Shown: one piece after another, positions 43,900-55,654 of the stretch | How positions within the stretch are numbered: the stretch's first letter is position 1 | Layout: each line of letters opens with the position of its first letter | Source: Sarcophilus harrisii | Taxonomy: Eukaryota; Chordata; Mammalia; Dasyuromorphia; Dasyuridae | Length of the DNA: 64,000 nucleotides | Direction of reading: 5' to 3' | Assembly (NCBI RefSeq): GCF_902635505.1 | Contig: NC_045427.1 | Location: forward strand, 54,152,539-54,216,538 | Program-made: the position numbers and the translations under genes | Notes under the pieces: generated by a model | Seen by the model: the letters and a program-made list of their open reading frames with translations, nothing else | Databases searched by the model: none | Told to the model about the DNA's origin: nothing

Positions 43900-44870
43900 T
43901 TTATTTCCATCCAGGTATCCAATTAGTCTTTCAAGTCAACAATTTCCACCTTCTTAAAAAAACTCCCTATCTTCCTATCTTCATAAGTTCTGTTGACATA
44001 ACACATTCTCCCATTTACCCAGTCTCAAAATCTCAGCCTTTGATTTTGCCTTTCAGCTGCCTTCACACCATTTCCCATTTCTTAAATCCATTTCTTTCTT
44101 TCTCCTGAATTTATGAATACCTAGCATGCAAATACCTTGATAGTCCCTGGAAATGTACATTTAATGAAACAATCCTTCCTCAAAACATAGACATGGAATT
44201 AGTTTTCCAACTGATTTTTCCTTTCCCTTTCTCTCCATAATCCCTTCTACACACAGTTGATCAAATAATCTTTCTTAAAAAAACAGGTTTGACTGTGTTG
44301 TGCCGCTGCTCAAATACCTTCAAAAAATTTCTATGGCCTCCAGGATAATACCAAACTCATTGATCTGGCCTTTACAGTCATTCACAAACGAGCCCAACTA
44401 CCTTTCCAGCTACAGTTCCCATTATTTTCCATCACCCAATCTGTATTCTAGCCAAATTAGACTATTAGCACATTCGTAAACTGGATCTGGAATCTCCTAT
44501 CTCTGTACATCCCCCCTGTTTAAAACATATTCCCTCCTTGTCTTTGGCTTATCTTACTATCTTAATTTTTACTCCTTTATTTATCTTAACTTACTAGCTA
44601 CCAGTAACAAATAACTTGCCCGGGGTGATTAGAGCTAGAAAATACATGAAGCCAGGTTTAAATTCAAGCTAGAGATTCAGGGACCCAGCCACTTTCCCAC
44701 CTAGATATCTCTAGATATCTAGATATCTCTAGAGATATCTCTAGCAGTTAATCCTAGTAGGCTGTAAATTTCTTATGTTGATTTTGGACTTTATATTCCC
44801 AGCTGGAGCACAGTAGTGACAAACAGCAAGCACTTAATAAATGTTTATGGAATTGAATCACAACTCTTTT
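43900..44870 (+). mobile_element. L2 LINE relic with a MIR-like interruption
   Basis: 'ctgtgttgtgccgctgctcaa' and 'gcctccaggataataccaaac', then 'caactacctttccagctacag' lie in the L2 3' part; the 3' terminus is at 44750-44865 ('gtaggctgtaaatttcttatg', 'caagcacttaataaatgttt'). 44590-44700 is a reversed SINE/MIR piece ('aacttgcccggggtgattag'). Confidence 0.78.
44701..44744. repeat. Palindromic AGATATCT/CTAGAG cluster
   Basis: Repeated 'agatatct' and 'ctag' words form an imperfect palindrome of about 44 bp. Low-complexity; no function assigned. Confidence 0.8.
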
Positions 44871-44879
44871 CTTTTTAAG

Positions 44880-45435
44880 TGTTCTCTTATGAAAGAGGAA
44901 AGATTTTCGTAGAAAAATAAAGCAAATATTGCCAGCTGTGTAGAAGGGAAAAATCTAACAAGCAACACATTAATGTTAACTCTACTGAAGAACAAAGATT
45001 TTTTTTTTTCAAGATTATGGAGAAAGTTATGATTTGTGCTGCCTCTGAATAGCCTTTGTCCTCTACAGAGGGTATGAATTGTTTCCTAAGTAGGCTTAAG
45101 TAATGTTGATCCCAGCCGGCCCCAGTTCTCCTGGTTTCCACACTGATCTTGACCCTAATTCAAGGGACAAAAGAACATTCAATTAAGTTTAACTGAGCTT
45201 ATTTTTAACTTTGCTTATCACATAAAGGTTAACAATACTTCTTACCCTTCCCCATATCATGCTTATTTCTCAAGTTCTACAACAAACATCTTTTGCCTTC
45301 AGCCAGGTATACCCTGTTCCTTTTGTCTGCATAAGGAGAAAACCACACTACAAACGAAGCAAATAGAAGGTAGGTCACGCAATTTTAGTCCTTCTTTCAT
45401 TACAAAGCTCTATGTTGTATTAAAAAGTATTAGGG
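44880..45435. other. No recognisable feature
   Basis: A minus-strand 84-codon frame (44887-45141) has no recognisable motif. Confidence 0.35.
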
Positions 45436-45439
45436 ATCT

Positions 45440-45660
45440 AGGAAACTTGGGTGCAGTGGTATTATGTGTAGAATATAGAATTTCCACTGAAAATGCTATG
45501 TATTCAAATCTTGTGTCTGACACTAGTCAAATGAGTTATGGCAAGTCTTTTCATCTCTTTTATCCTCAGTTTCCTCATTTGTAAAATGAGGATATTATCT
45601 ATAGCATATTCTTCAAAGGCTTGTTGTGAAGTTTAAATGAAAGTTCATGAAAATGGCCTT
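45440..45660 (+). repeat. MIR relic, near full length
   Basis: 'tatgtattcaaatcttgtgtc', 'gttatggcaagtcttttcat', 'cctcagtttcctcatttgtaa' and 'ggcttgttgtgaagtttaaatg' follow the whole MIR. Confidence 0.78.
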
Positions 45661-46353
45661 ACAAACTTTTTAATGAGGTTTTATTAATGTATTTTTAAAA
45701 AGAACATCACCATAGTTTCTCCCAGAATTCCTTAACTTCTCCCTCCCAGAGATCAATCCCATAAAGCAAATAGCAATTTTAAAGACAAAAAAAAAAAAGA
45801 AAGATAAGAAGGAAAAACTCAGTGTAACTGACCAGTATGTTGAAAAAAATCTGAAAATACATGCATTATACAATACAGATCAATCTCCCATTTCTGCAAA
45901 GTCCTGGGGACTGGGAGTGGGAATGTCTTCTCATAGCTTTTCTTTTGAATCATATTTGGTCTTTATAATCATACAAAATTCACTTTTGATTTTGCTTTTG
46001 TGACTCTTCTTTCTGTTCACATAGTTGTAATCATTGTATATAATGTTTTCTTGACTTTATCTACTTCAATTTGCATGAGATGGACCCTAAAAACTTTAAA
46101 TTGTCATTAAAAATAAGTGATTATTAGCATTTCTATTATGAATGGGTGATTCACTGTATTAATACATTATATGAACCTCAGTTTACACTTCTGCAGAATG
46201 AGCACGATGAACTTAGTGATCCAGACAAAGATATTGAACCACTCTCCAATTGTAATCACTATTGTTCTTAAAGATAGGTTCAGGAGAAAAGTTATGAAAA
46301 AGAAAAGTTATTCAAGAGAAAAAGAAAACTTACTTTGAAAACTGCCTAGTTTT
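45661..46353. other. Mostly unassigned; possible L1 3' UTR traces at 45660-46030
   Basis: Text such as 'aatgaggttttattaatgtat' and 'gaatcatatttggtctttata' hints at worn LINE 3' sequence in reverse. I cannot support more. Confidence 0.35.
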
Positions 46354-47177
46354 CTTGCATTATTGGTGAAGTTATGAACTCATCCAACCATTCTGGAGAG
46401 CAATTTGCAACTATTCCCAAGGGGCATATCCTTTGATCCAGCAGGGTTTCTACTGAGTCTATATCCCAAAGGGATCATAAAAGAGGGAAAATAAAAATGT
46501 TTGTAGCAGCTCTTTTTGTAGAGGCAAGGAACTGGAAATTGGATGGATGCCCATCAGTTCAGGAAAGGCTGAATAACTTATGGTATCTGAATATAATAGA
46601 ATATTACTGTTTTATAAGAAATAATGAGCAGACTAATTTCAGGAAAGCCTGGAAAAACTTATATAAACTGATGCTGAGTGAAGTGAGTAGAACCAAGAGA
46701 ACATTGTATACAGTAAGAACAAAATTATGTGATGATCAACTGTAATGGAATTGGCTCTTTTCAACAATGAGGTGATTCAAGATAATTCTAATAGACTTGG
46801 GATGGAAAGTGCCATCTGCATCCAGAGAGAACTATGGAGACTGAATGTGGATCAGAAGATAGTATCTTCATCTTTTTGTTGTTGTTTGATTGCTATTTTT
46901 TCTTTCTTTCTTACATTTTTTTCCCCTTTTGATGAATTTGGACATATGTTTGGAAGAACTGCACATTTTTAACCTATATTAGATTGCATGCTGTCATGAG
47001 GAGAGGGGTAGGGAAGAGGAAGGGAAAAAATTTGGATCACAAGGTTTTGCAGAGGTGAATGTTGAAAACTACCATTGCATGTATTTGGAAAAATTGAATA
47101 TTATTTAAAAGGAAAATTATAAACAATATTATCATCACATAAAATAATGAAAAATGAAAAAAAAAAGAAAAGAAAAA
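46354..47177 (+). mobile_element. L1 3' end, 5'-truncated, with imperfect TSD
   Basis: Begins in ORF2 ('gcattattggtgaagttatga', the region before PFWRAIW), continues through the C-terminus (FVAALFVEARNWKLDGCP, EYYCFIRNNEQ; 82 codons open) and the UTR to an A-rich tail with AAAAG runs. Candidate TSD: GAAAACTGCCTAGTTTT (46337-46353) and GGAAACTGTCTAGTTCT (47178-47194). Confidence 0.85.
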
Positions 47178-47382
47178 GGAAACTGTCTAGTTCTAGAGAA
47201 GTCCTTTGAAAATGATTCAGAAACTGCCCTGCACCAACTGTCTAAAAATGTAGATACATGCAGAAGTTGAGAAGTCAAAGGAAAGGAGAAGGAGGAAGGT
47301 TTTTTATTTTTTTTTAAAGGAGAGTGAAACTGAACAAATATGAACAAACATTCTAAAGAAAAGTCTTCTAACAGATCCTAGG

Positions 47383-47613
47383 AGAAGCCAGGTATCTCAA
47401 TGGAGAGGGTATTGGGCCTGGAGCCTTTCCCCAGACACTTTTTAGCTGTGTGACTCTTGGCACGTCACTTTGCCCTGTTTGCCTCAGTTTCCTTATCTGT
47501 AAAATGAAGTGGAGAAGGAAATGTAAACCATTTTACACTAGTATCTTTGCCAAGAAAATCCCAAATGGGGTTAGGAAGAGTTGGATATGACCCAAAACAA
47601 CTAAACGACAATA
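47383..47613 (+). mobile_element. CORE-SINE (MAR1/MON1-type), copy 1 of an adjacent pair
   Basis: 'gtgtgactcttggcacgtcac', 'cctcagtttccttatctg', 'gtggagaaggaaatg' and 'ttggatatgacccaaaacaac'. Head diverged. Confidence 0.88.
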
Positions 47614-47624
47614 GATTCTAAAGA

Positions 47625-47842
47625 CAGTATATAGAGTTCCAGGCCCAAAGACAGAAAGAGCTGAATTCAAATTTGGTTTCAGATACTTAACTAGCTGTGT
47701 AACCCTGGGCAGATCAGTTAGCCCTGTTTGCCTCAGTGGCTCATCTGTAAAATGATTTGAAGAAGGAAATGACAAACCACTCTTGTCTCTCTTTGTCAAG
47801 AAAACCCAAAGTGGGATGACAAAGAGTTGGACATGACTAAAT
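47625..47842 (+). mobile_element. CORE-SINE (MAR1/MON1-type), copy 2 of an adjacent pair
   Basis: 'gaattcaaatttggtttcag', 'gtaaccctgggcagatcag', 'gaaggaaatgacaaaccac' and 'aaagagttggacatgac'. Same direction as the previous copy but separately diverged, so two insertions rather than one duplication. Confidence 0.88.
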
Positions 47843-47844
47843 GC

Positions 47845-48550
47845 TTTACAAGCAGAGCAGAAACTAAAGGGCTGTTTTTTTTTTTTTCCTAATGATTGTA
47901 TGCCAAGGTTTCACTTTCTCTCTTCCAGCTTCCTCTTCTGTTTTACCCAAAGCAGACTTGGATAATTTGAGTTGTTCTGGCTGACTGTCTTAGAAAGAAG
48001 CTCAGTGAACTAAGAGGCAATTAGGGCAGGCTTGGAATGTTCTCTTCCTCAAGCCGCTAAAACTGGAAGTTGATGGAAGGCAGTAACAGAAGCAGAAGAC
48101 ATGTTACTAAAAGAATGAAGATGTAAAACTTTATTGTTATCCTAAACTAACTCAATAGTGGACAAGTTGTTCCTGCAAGAACCTCCTCTATGGGAGTTCA
48201 GAAACAAGACACCCTGAATTGTGAAGGACTTGAAGAATTCTGAAAAGTGGAGAGCTGGTCCCCTGTGAAAGGGAATGATTGCCATCTCCTGGCAACAGGG
48301 GAGGACTGCAGAATTGTGCTAGCTAGCAATGTAGGACCAATCACAATTGGGAGCAAAAATACTGATATCTGCTGATAGCTTCTAGAGGCATAAAGAGTAG
48401 GGGAAATGATGCATCAAGGAAGGTAGCTATGGAAAGAAGCACATCCCCTGAGGGAATTCTACACAGAGTAACATTACTAGCAACTGAGATAGTACAGAAA
48501 GGGGAGATCCACTGGAATCCACTGGTAGAAACTGTTTCCCTCCAATGAAG
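47845..48550. other. Unassigned sequence, 700 bp
   Basis: Not a repeat I recognise. It is slightly less AT-rich than average and contains a few CT-AG-type splice words but no coding exon I can defend. Confidence 0.35.
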
Positions 48551-48554
48551 TAGC

Positions 48555-48800
48555 AAGATAGCACAGTATCCAGTGTGCTTGGCCTGGGGTTTGGAAGACC
48601 TGAGTTCAAATTTAACCTCAGATGCTAGCTATGTGATCCAGGGCAAATCACTTAACCTCTTGTGACTCAATTTATTCCACTGGAAAATGAAGATAATAAT
48701 AGTACCTATCTTCTAAGGTTATTGTGAGGATCAAATGATTTATTTATAAGGTTCTTAGTGCAATACCTGGCACACGGTAGCAACATTAATACATGCTTAT
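48555..48800 (+). repeat. MIR-type SINE, near full length
   Basis: 'gaagacctgagttcaaattta', 'atgtgatccagggcaaatca', 'actggaaaatgaagataataa', 'ttattgtgaggatcaaatg' and 'acctggcacacggtagca' give head, CORE and LINE-like tail in order. Confidence 0.85.
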
Positions 48801-49234
48801 TTTTTTTTGTTTCCCATGGGCTATGACATGTATTGTATTTGTGCCCCTTGACCTATAAATAAGTTTTATGAGTTTTGTGTACTTTTAAAGGAACTGTGTT
48901 ACTAAATATTGGATGGGGCAGTGTTAAGTATTAAAGTTTCTAGATTATCTTTGTGAGGATAGTATGCCAGAGAAATGAGAAGCCCCTTAAAATATAATTG
49001 GGACCATAACGTCAGCAGGGAATTTCTGATACAAAAATGAAATACATAAAGATTTGCTCAACAGAGAAAGAAAGGATTTGGGGTTGGGAATGGAGTCTTC
49101 TTCCCAAATATCTTTACCATCTTGTTGGATGATGCCTCGAATTCTACAAATTAAAGCTTCATTCATAGCATCATGCCATTTTAGAGTTAGAAGTATACAG
49201 AAACCATCTAGTCCAATTCTGACACTCGAGAGAG

Positions 49235-49400
49235 AAGAAAGAGGCACTGTACTAAGTACTACAGATACATTTTCTTAAAACTGATACAATCCCTGCTCTC
49301 AAGAAGCTTACATCATACTGGTAGGATACAATCTGACCAAGGAGGAGTAAATACAATCAAATAACAATATATATGTAGTGACTGTGGAGGTATGAGGAAG
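49235..49400 (+). repeat. Unassigned ancient repeat, 5' portion
   Basis: 'gaggcactgtactaagtacta' and 'tctcaagaagcttacatcat' match the start of the repeat at 17345 and 41150. Confidence 0.5.
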
Positions 49401-49440
49401 GTAGAGACTAATAACAGAGAACATTGAAAATTGTTCTTTT

Positions 49441-49685
49441 ATTACTGTGTGACCCTGGGCACATAGCATTAATTTCTATTACCTCCAAAAAGAAGGAAGA
49501 GAAGAAGGAGGAGGAGGAGGAGGAAGAAGAAGAAGAGGAGAAGAAAAAGAAATAGGAAGAGGAGGAAGAGAAGAAGAAGACTGAAAAGGAGGAGGAGGAG
49601 GAGGAGGAGGAGGAAGAGGAGGAGGAGGAGGAGGAGGAGGAAAAGGAGGAGAAGAAGAAGGAGAAGGAGAAGAAAAAGAAGAGCA
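49441..49685. repeat. SINE end followed by a (GAG/GAA)n purine tract
   Basis: 49441-49487 holds 'gtgtgaccctgggcacatag', a SINE body, and 49488-49685 is almost pure A/G on the plus strand in GAG and GAA triplets. The Ser- and Leu/Phe-rich open frames on the minus strand (49408-49836) are translations of this tract and are not genes. Confidence 0.93.
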
Positions 49686-49699
49686 ATGCGATGTATAGG

Positions 49700-51590
49700 G
49701 AAATAGAAAGTAAATTCTTTAGAGTCAGGGATTGGGGACCCAGCACATTTATTTGTTGACATCCTTTACATGACACATTTTTCATAATTCCTTGTTTGAA
49801 ATGTATTTTGGACAAATTGCATTCACTTTTTATCATTTTGTTGTCCTCTGGATGATCCCCAATTTAGTGTAGTGTTTAGCTGTAGTGCGCCATGAAGACA
49901 AAAGTAATTAAAACAGCTTTTCAATTTCCTGAGGGCAGTCCAGCCTGCTCCCCTATTCAATTCCTGGAAAAACTCATCATCAGTTTGGAGTGGTCATCAT
50001 ATGCACACATAATTGCACACAATATACATATATACATTCACACATATCTACATATATATGGCTTCTATAAATTATTCATTCAACAGTATAGTTTGGATAA
50101 TAGCTATTACTCATTCGTTTAATTTTTCCTATGTGAATAGTTAGATCAAATTCCTTTGAGTGCTTATGTATCTAATTAAGAAGGTTTTACATGTTCTAGA
50201 CCTTGATGCAAGAAATTTAATGCCATATAGAAAAAGCACGCTGAAAGCTCTGATTACTGAGAGGGAATTGTTCCTCAGCTTATGTCCACTGCTGCATCTC
50301 ACCATTCAATTATTGTACAACTTTGGGGTACACATCGCTCTGTTTAATGTTCTGTTTGTTATTTATCCCTAGAGGGTCATTGATCAAGGTTATATCTGTT
50401 ATATCTCGTGTAATTTTGACACAAGTATAAGAGTCACATTGGAAGATGGACAGGTGGTATGTTATGCTACTGAAGCAAATGATTTTTTATGATAAACAAA
50501 AAAGAGAGGGATCTTGTACTTGGCATCTTAAAATCCATTGTGTGATCATAAAAAATAAGTGCTATGGAATATTACTTGTAGAATAATCTGAATGTCTTGG
50601 CTCCATCATCTTTAATGATGAAAGGAATTTATTGTTTATTCTAAACAAACAGGTATTCAGATTTTTTCCATTTTCCCACTTGGCTTTAGGATGACTTTGA
50701 TTATTTCTGTCTCTTATCAAGTTCTCTTCAAATTGGATTTTTCCATAAAGTTTTCTAGAAAACTTTCCACTGTGCATTATGATGTAGTGTTATGTACAAT
50801 CTTGTACCATCCTACCCATAAGATTTTACAAACAAGATTACATTTTAAACTCATGTCGTTCTTGGCTTAGTCAAGTATTTGCAGACTCAGGTGGCTTTTA
50901 GCTTCTTTCAGTTAATAAAAATGCTACAGAAATGTGGAATGTGAGTAGTTGCCAGTGACATAGGACTAAATCTGTCAGATTATATATGTACAAATTCCCA
51001 TTGAAATATTTCACTTTTTTCAAATGAGTTTTTTGTTCTGAGATGGATCTATCTTTCTTTCTCACAGAAACAAAAGTCTATATCATTTTTAGCCAGTTGT
51101 GGATTTTCGTGTTATACATCCTTGAAGATTATTGATTAAGTTTTCAATTTTTCATGAGTTTTAAACACATCTTTCCAGGAAGGTGAAAATTAATGCATTA
51201 AATCATAGCCTCAGGAGGTGATGATGCCTGCCAGAGTTGTTTTAAATGTTTTTGTTTGAATTTACTCCAATAAGATGTAGATTTTGTCATGAGTGCTGTG
51301 CAAAAGTAGAGACTGAGATGTTTTGCAGATAATAGCAAAATGTAATCTTCTCACATGCTTATCACAGCCTACAAATCAATCCTTCAATAAATTTGTGATG
51401 TCAGTGATGGTGATGCGCCTTCTAAGCCTCTTGCTTATCCCTTGCAATTCCTAACCATATTCTTCCATAAGCTCTTCATAGCAAGTATCTACCCAATGCT
51501 AGTTCTAATTTCATATATATATATATCCAGTATAGAACTCAGGATTTCTCTCTATTTGTACAGTGTCTGACCAGCCTATCTCATTTTCCA
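49700..51590. other. 1.9 kb with no recognised gene or repeat
   Basis: AT-rich, with short CA/TA runs at 50000-50055. A minus-strand 71-codon frame at 50562-50777 has no motif I know. This is the longest stretch I cannot assign. Confidence 0.4.
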
Positions 51591-51599
51591 AGCATATGC

Positions 51600-52145
51600 A
51601 CCATAAATAACATATTTTACACCACTTCTCATGTCATTGCTCTCCCCTACTCAATAAACCTCAGTGACTCCTTCACACCATTAGGAGCAAATACAAAATT
51701 CTCTATTTGACAGTCAAAGCTCTTCATAACCAGACTTCCTCCTCCTTTTCCAATTTTCTTAAAACACAATGCACTATGTAGTCTTTGGTTCAGTGATGCT
51801 GTGATATTCCTTTAATAAGTAACTCCATCTTTTGACTTTGGGCATTTTCTCTGGCTGTCCACTATTCTTGAAATGCTCCCTTTTTGTGCTCCTGCTAAGC
51901 TCTCCAGCTTCCTTTGAAGTCCCAATTAAAATTCTATCTCCTACAGAAAGCTTTTCCAAATCTCTCAATTCTAGTGCCTTCTCTTTTTATATCTTATATA
52001 TATTTTTTCATGTTATCTCACCAATTCGATTCTGAACTCCTTGAGAGCAGGGACTGTGTTTAGGCTCTTTTGTATTCCTAGTGCTTAGTATAGTTCCTTT
52101 TCCATTATAGCATAAGAAATGATTATTGATTGATTGGGAAGAGGC
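51600..52145 (+). mobile_element. L2 3' end
   Basis: 'ttctctggctgtccactattc', 'cttcctttgaagtcccaatt', 'ctccttgagagcagggactg' and 'ttcctagtgcttagtatag' follow L2 to its terminus. A second L2-terminus-like piece is at 52197-52330 ('ataagctctttgagataatg', 'ggacttaataaaggtg'). Confidence 0.82.
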
Positions 52146-52602
52146 TACAGCTAAATATGGTGGGTGTAAATAGGCAACAGTATATTATTAATGACAGTAT
52201 CTTGATTTTCTTACTATAAGCTCTTTGAGATAATGTCTTTAAAAAACACAACTTTGTATTTCTTCAGTTTCAAAACAGTGCTTGACATATTAAAAGGGAC
52301 TTAATAAAGGTGTTTTGAAATAATAAATGCCTATTAGTAAGTCCTAAGCTAAATTCCAAACCAGTTGTTTTCAAAATAATAGATGATTGACTGGATCTAA
52401 TCTTTTTCCTCCCCAAATCAGTTTTATGTGTGCCAACCCTAACTGACAGTGAAGGAGGGATTTTCAGCGACTATGTGTCCCTGAAACCTATAAAGCAGTA
52501 ACTTTATGTCTAAATTACAATGATAGATAATTTTAAACACACTTTAAATGGATACTTGGCCATGTTAAATGATATATATTTGTTAGCAATCAGAGACCTG
52601 CT

Positions 52603-52855
52603 TGTTTGTTGTTGTTTAATCATTTCACTTGAATATGATTCTTTGTGACTTCATTTTGAAGTTTTCTGGGCAGTGATAGCAGAGTAGTTTGCCTTTTCCT
52701 TCTCCAGCTCATTTTATAGATAAGACAAACAGGATTAAGTGGCTTGCTTAGGGTTACACAGCTTCAAAATGTCTGAGGCCAGATTCGGACTCATGAGGAT
52801 CAGTCTTCCTGATTCCAAGTCCAATGCTCTATCTACTGTGCCACTTAGTTGCCCC
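52603..52855 (-). mobile_element. CORE-SINE (MAR1/MON1-type) with perfect TSD
   Basis: Full reverse copy: 'ttgttgttgtttaatcatttc', 'ttccttctccagctcatttt', 'gttacacagcttcaaaatgtc', 'ctctatctactgtgccactt', 'agttgcccc'. AGAGACCTGCT stands at 52592-52602 and 52856-52866. Confidence 0.93.
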
Positions 52856-52929
52856 AGAGACCTGCTACAAAGCAATAAATCTTGAATTCATCTAAGATTA
52901 GGAATAACTCTCTATTAACTAGATACTAG

Positions 52930-53240
52930 GATCACAGAACAGGAATCTTAGAATCTATTTAGTCCAACTCTTTCGTTTTACAGAGAAGGAAACTGAGGCA
53001 CACAGTAATTAAATAGCTTGTCTAGAAATGCTGCTAGTTGGTATTTGAGGCAGGATTCAAACTCAGTTTTCCTGAATCTAAGCCCAGCACCCTATCAAAT
53101 ATACCGCTTAGCTGTCTATCATGGCAGTGCCTGCTCTCAAAGATGAAAGTATCTGGAGATATCAAACATAGAAAGGACTTAGAGATGATTTAGTCCATCC
53201 TCATTTCACAGATAGGGAAGTTGAAGCCTGCTGCAGAAGA
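52930..53240 (-). repeat. MIR, reversed, plus a second MIR piece
   Basis: 52930-53125: 'cgttttacagagaaggaaact', 'gaggcaggattcaaactcag' and 'agcaccctatcaaatatacc'. 53150-53240: 'tcatttcacagatagggaagt'. Confidence 0.75.
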
Positions 53241-53344
53241 ACTACTCTTGCAGGAACTACTTTCCAACTCTCATGGCCCCATGTTCATATCTGCCTTGTG
53301 ACTCCATTGTTTTGCAGAAGATCCCTCAAAAATTTGTTTTCACA

Positions 53345-53915
53345 TCATAATTTGAAGATTTTTTGGTGTGTGTTGGCAAAGAATTGGAAATTGAAGGGAT
53401 GCTCATCAATTGAGGAATGGCTGAACAAGCTGTGTATGACTGTGATGGATCATATTGTGCTATAAGAAAAGAGGAAGAGGATGATTTCAGAAAACCCTGC
53501 AAAAACTTATATGAACTGAAGCAGTGTGAGTGAGCAGAATCAGGAGAACAATGTACTTAGTTACTCTGACTAAAACAATGATTCAAGATAATTACAAAGT
53601 ACCCATTAGAAAAATGTTATCCACTCTAGAAAGGAAGAACTTAGGACCTCTAAGTAAGGATTGAAGCATGCTTTTTCAAAGTTTTCTGTATTTTTATCAA
53701 GGTTTATTTGACTTTCTTTTGCAACAAGGTTAATATGGAAATATGCTTTGCATGAATTCACATGTATAATCAATATCAAATTGTCTGCTCAAAGAGAGAG
53801 GAGGGGTAGAAGGAAGGAGATAATCTAGAATTCAAAATTTGTGAAAATGAATGTTAAAATATTTTACATGTAACTGGGAAAATTTAATAAGATAAATAAA
53901 AATATATTAGAAAAA
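53345..53915 (+). mobile_element. L1 3' end, diverged
   Basis: 'ggcaaagaattggaaattg', 'caattgaggaatggctgaac', 'gatgatttcagaaaaccctgc' and the UTR with 'caaattgtctgctcaaagag', ending in an A-rich tail. More decayed than the other L1 ends. Confidence 0.85.
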
Positions 53916-54079
53916 TAACTTGAGCATTTACTATCTCTGTAAGATTTACTAATTTACCCTTCTTTGGGCATCAGTTTTCTTTTCTGTCAAATAGAGATAA
54001 TAATACTTGTACTATCTACCAATGTCAGAAGATTATTGTGAGAAAAATATTTTTTTAAATTAACATTCTATAAAAGATG

Positions 54080-54620
54080 GTGAAAATAAGCCAGGAAGTT
54101 ACTTGAACTCACCCCAGTTTTCCTTGGAAACAACATGAAACCGAGTGTCTGAACAGATTCTGGAACAATAGAATCTAAATAAAGGGAATGGAACAATTTT
54201 CCAGTTCAAGATAGTTTAGAAGGACTTCAGAAAAGAATCAGTCACTGGGCAGGTTTTAGTCACAGCTCAGATCAGCAATGAATACCCCTTGATCCTTGAG
54301 CAATAGAACAGTAGGATGGCAGACCAGTGGGTACAGCCATGAGTCCCAGAGGAAGGCAAATTGCCAGTCCTGGAAACCAGGCACCAGTGAGTGGGAATAG
54401 ATGGGGTTACCCCTCGCTGTGAGCAAGACACCAAATACAAGGGGTTCCCGTGTTCAAAGCCAAGCTCAAAGTCACACAAGAAGCTTGGGACAGCACCCTC
54501 AGTGATCCAGGAACAGAGCTTGACTTTAAAAGATACAGGCAAAAAAAGAAAAAAAAAAAGAGCAAATAACAAAAAAGAACCTTGACCATAGAAAGCTGCT
54601 ATAGTGGCAGGGAAAATTAA
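54080..54620 (+). repeat. Possible L1 5' region remnant
   Basis: The text at 54110-54250 and the ending 'aagaaccttgaccatagaaag' with 'ctgctatagtggcagggaaa' resembles the 5' UTR/ORF1 junction of marsupial L1. No ORF1 follows. Tentative. Confidence 0.35.
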
Positions 54621-55410
54621 ATTAATATTCTGTGGAAAGATGTTATTATTAATTATTATTAATATAAAGGATTATGAATATGAAAGGAATAAGAGGATGC
54701 TGTAGAGAAGGCAGTGAAATTATAAAGTTGTTATTTGTAATGCTGATGAAATGGAAACTTTTGAAAGCCACTTATTAGCTGGGCTCTGTTTGAAATTAAG
54801 AGCAAAGAGGGGAAAGCATTAAAATACTTCAGGGTCTGTATAAAATTTTTAATTACATACATGTCTAATACAAGTGCCCTTTTTTTCAGGGCTATCCTAG
54901 GAAGGTCTCCATTTCTGGAAAGATTAAATTCTAAAATTATTTTTCAGGACTTATTCATTAAAATGTTTTTTAAATTGCTGTATAGACACATTATCCCTTA
55001 AAATATATTCTTTAAAATATATTAAAACACTCATATTTTAAAAGTTCAAAATTCATCAAAATAGTTTGTCATCAAAATCTCAATGAAAGTCAAACCAAAT
55101 GTACCTGAAAAGAATTCATGAATCTTATACCTTAGTTTTCTTTTGTTTGACAGAAGTAGCTGTGGTATAGTAAAATTATTCTTATACAACAGCCTAGAAT
55201 TTGAATCCTGGCTCTGTTGGCATTTTATTATGTGGTCTTAGAAAATTGAATCACTTGCCCACTTCATGATAGTTTCCAATTTGTAATAGAGGAATAACAA
55301 TGATTTTACTTGTAACTCAGGTTTATTTTTACTTATTTTTACTTTTTTGATTATTATTACTTTTGTCTTTTTATCTAGCAAATGTTTCACGTTTAAGAGT
55401 TAATGGTGTT

Positions 55411-55639
55411 TCTGAATCCAATTTTCCCTGTGCAACAAGAGAACTGTTTGGTTCTGCACACATATATTGTATCTAGGATATACTGCAACATATTCAACAT
55501 ATATAGGAACTGCTTGCCATCTAGGGGAGGGGGTGGAGGGAGAGAGGGGAAAAATCGGAACAGAAGTGAGTGCAAGGGATAATGTAAAAAATCATCCTGG
55601 CATGGATTCTGTCGATAAAAAGTTATTATATATAAAAAA
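55411..55639 (+). mobile_element. L1 3' UTR end with TSD
   Basis: 'ttttccctgtgcaacaagag', 'tgccatctaggggaggggg' and 'catcctggcatggattctgt', then an A-rich end. Flanked by AGAGTTAATGGTGTT (55396-55410) and AGAGTTAATAGTGTT (55640-55654). It is only 229 bp long because of severe 5' truncation. Confidence 0.92.
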
Positions 55640-55654
55640 AGAGTTAATAGTGTT

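Noticed and set aside
47383-47842. Tandem duplication of one SINE
   Set aside because: The two SINEs differ at many positions and have different flanks, so separate insertions are more likely.
49408-49836. 142-codon Ser/Phe-rich and 97-codon Leu-rich minus-strand frames
   Set aside because: Both are products of the GAG/GAA purine tract.
54267-54589. 101-codon and 60-codon minus-strand frames
   Set aside because: They overlap a probable L1 5'-region remnant, are antisense to it, and have no motif.
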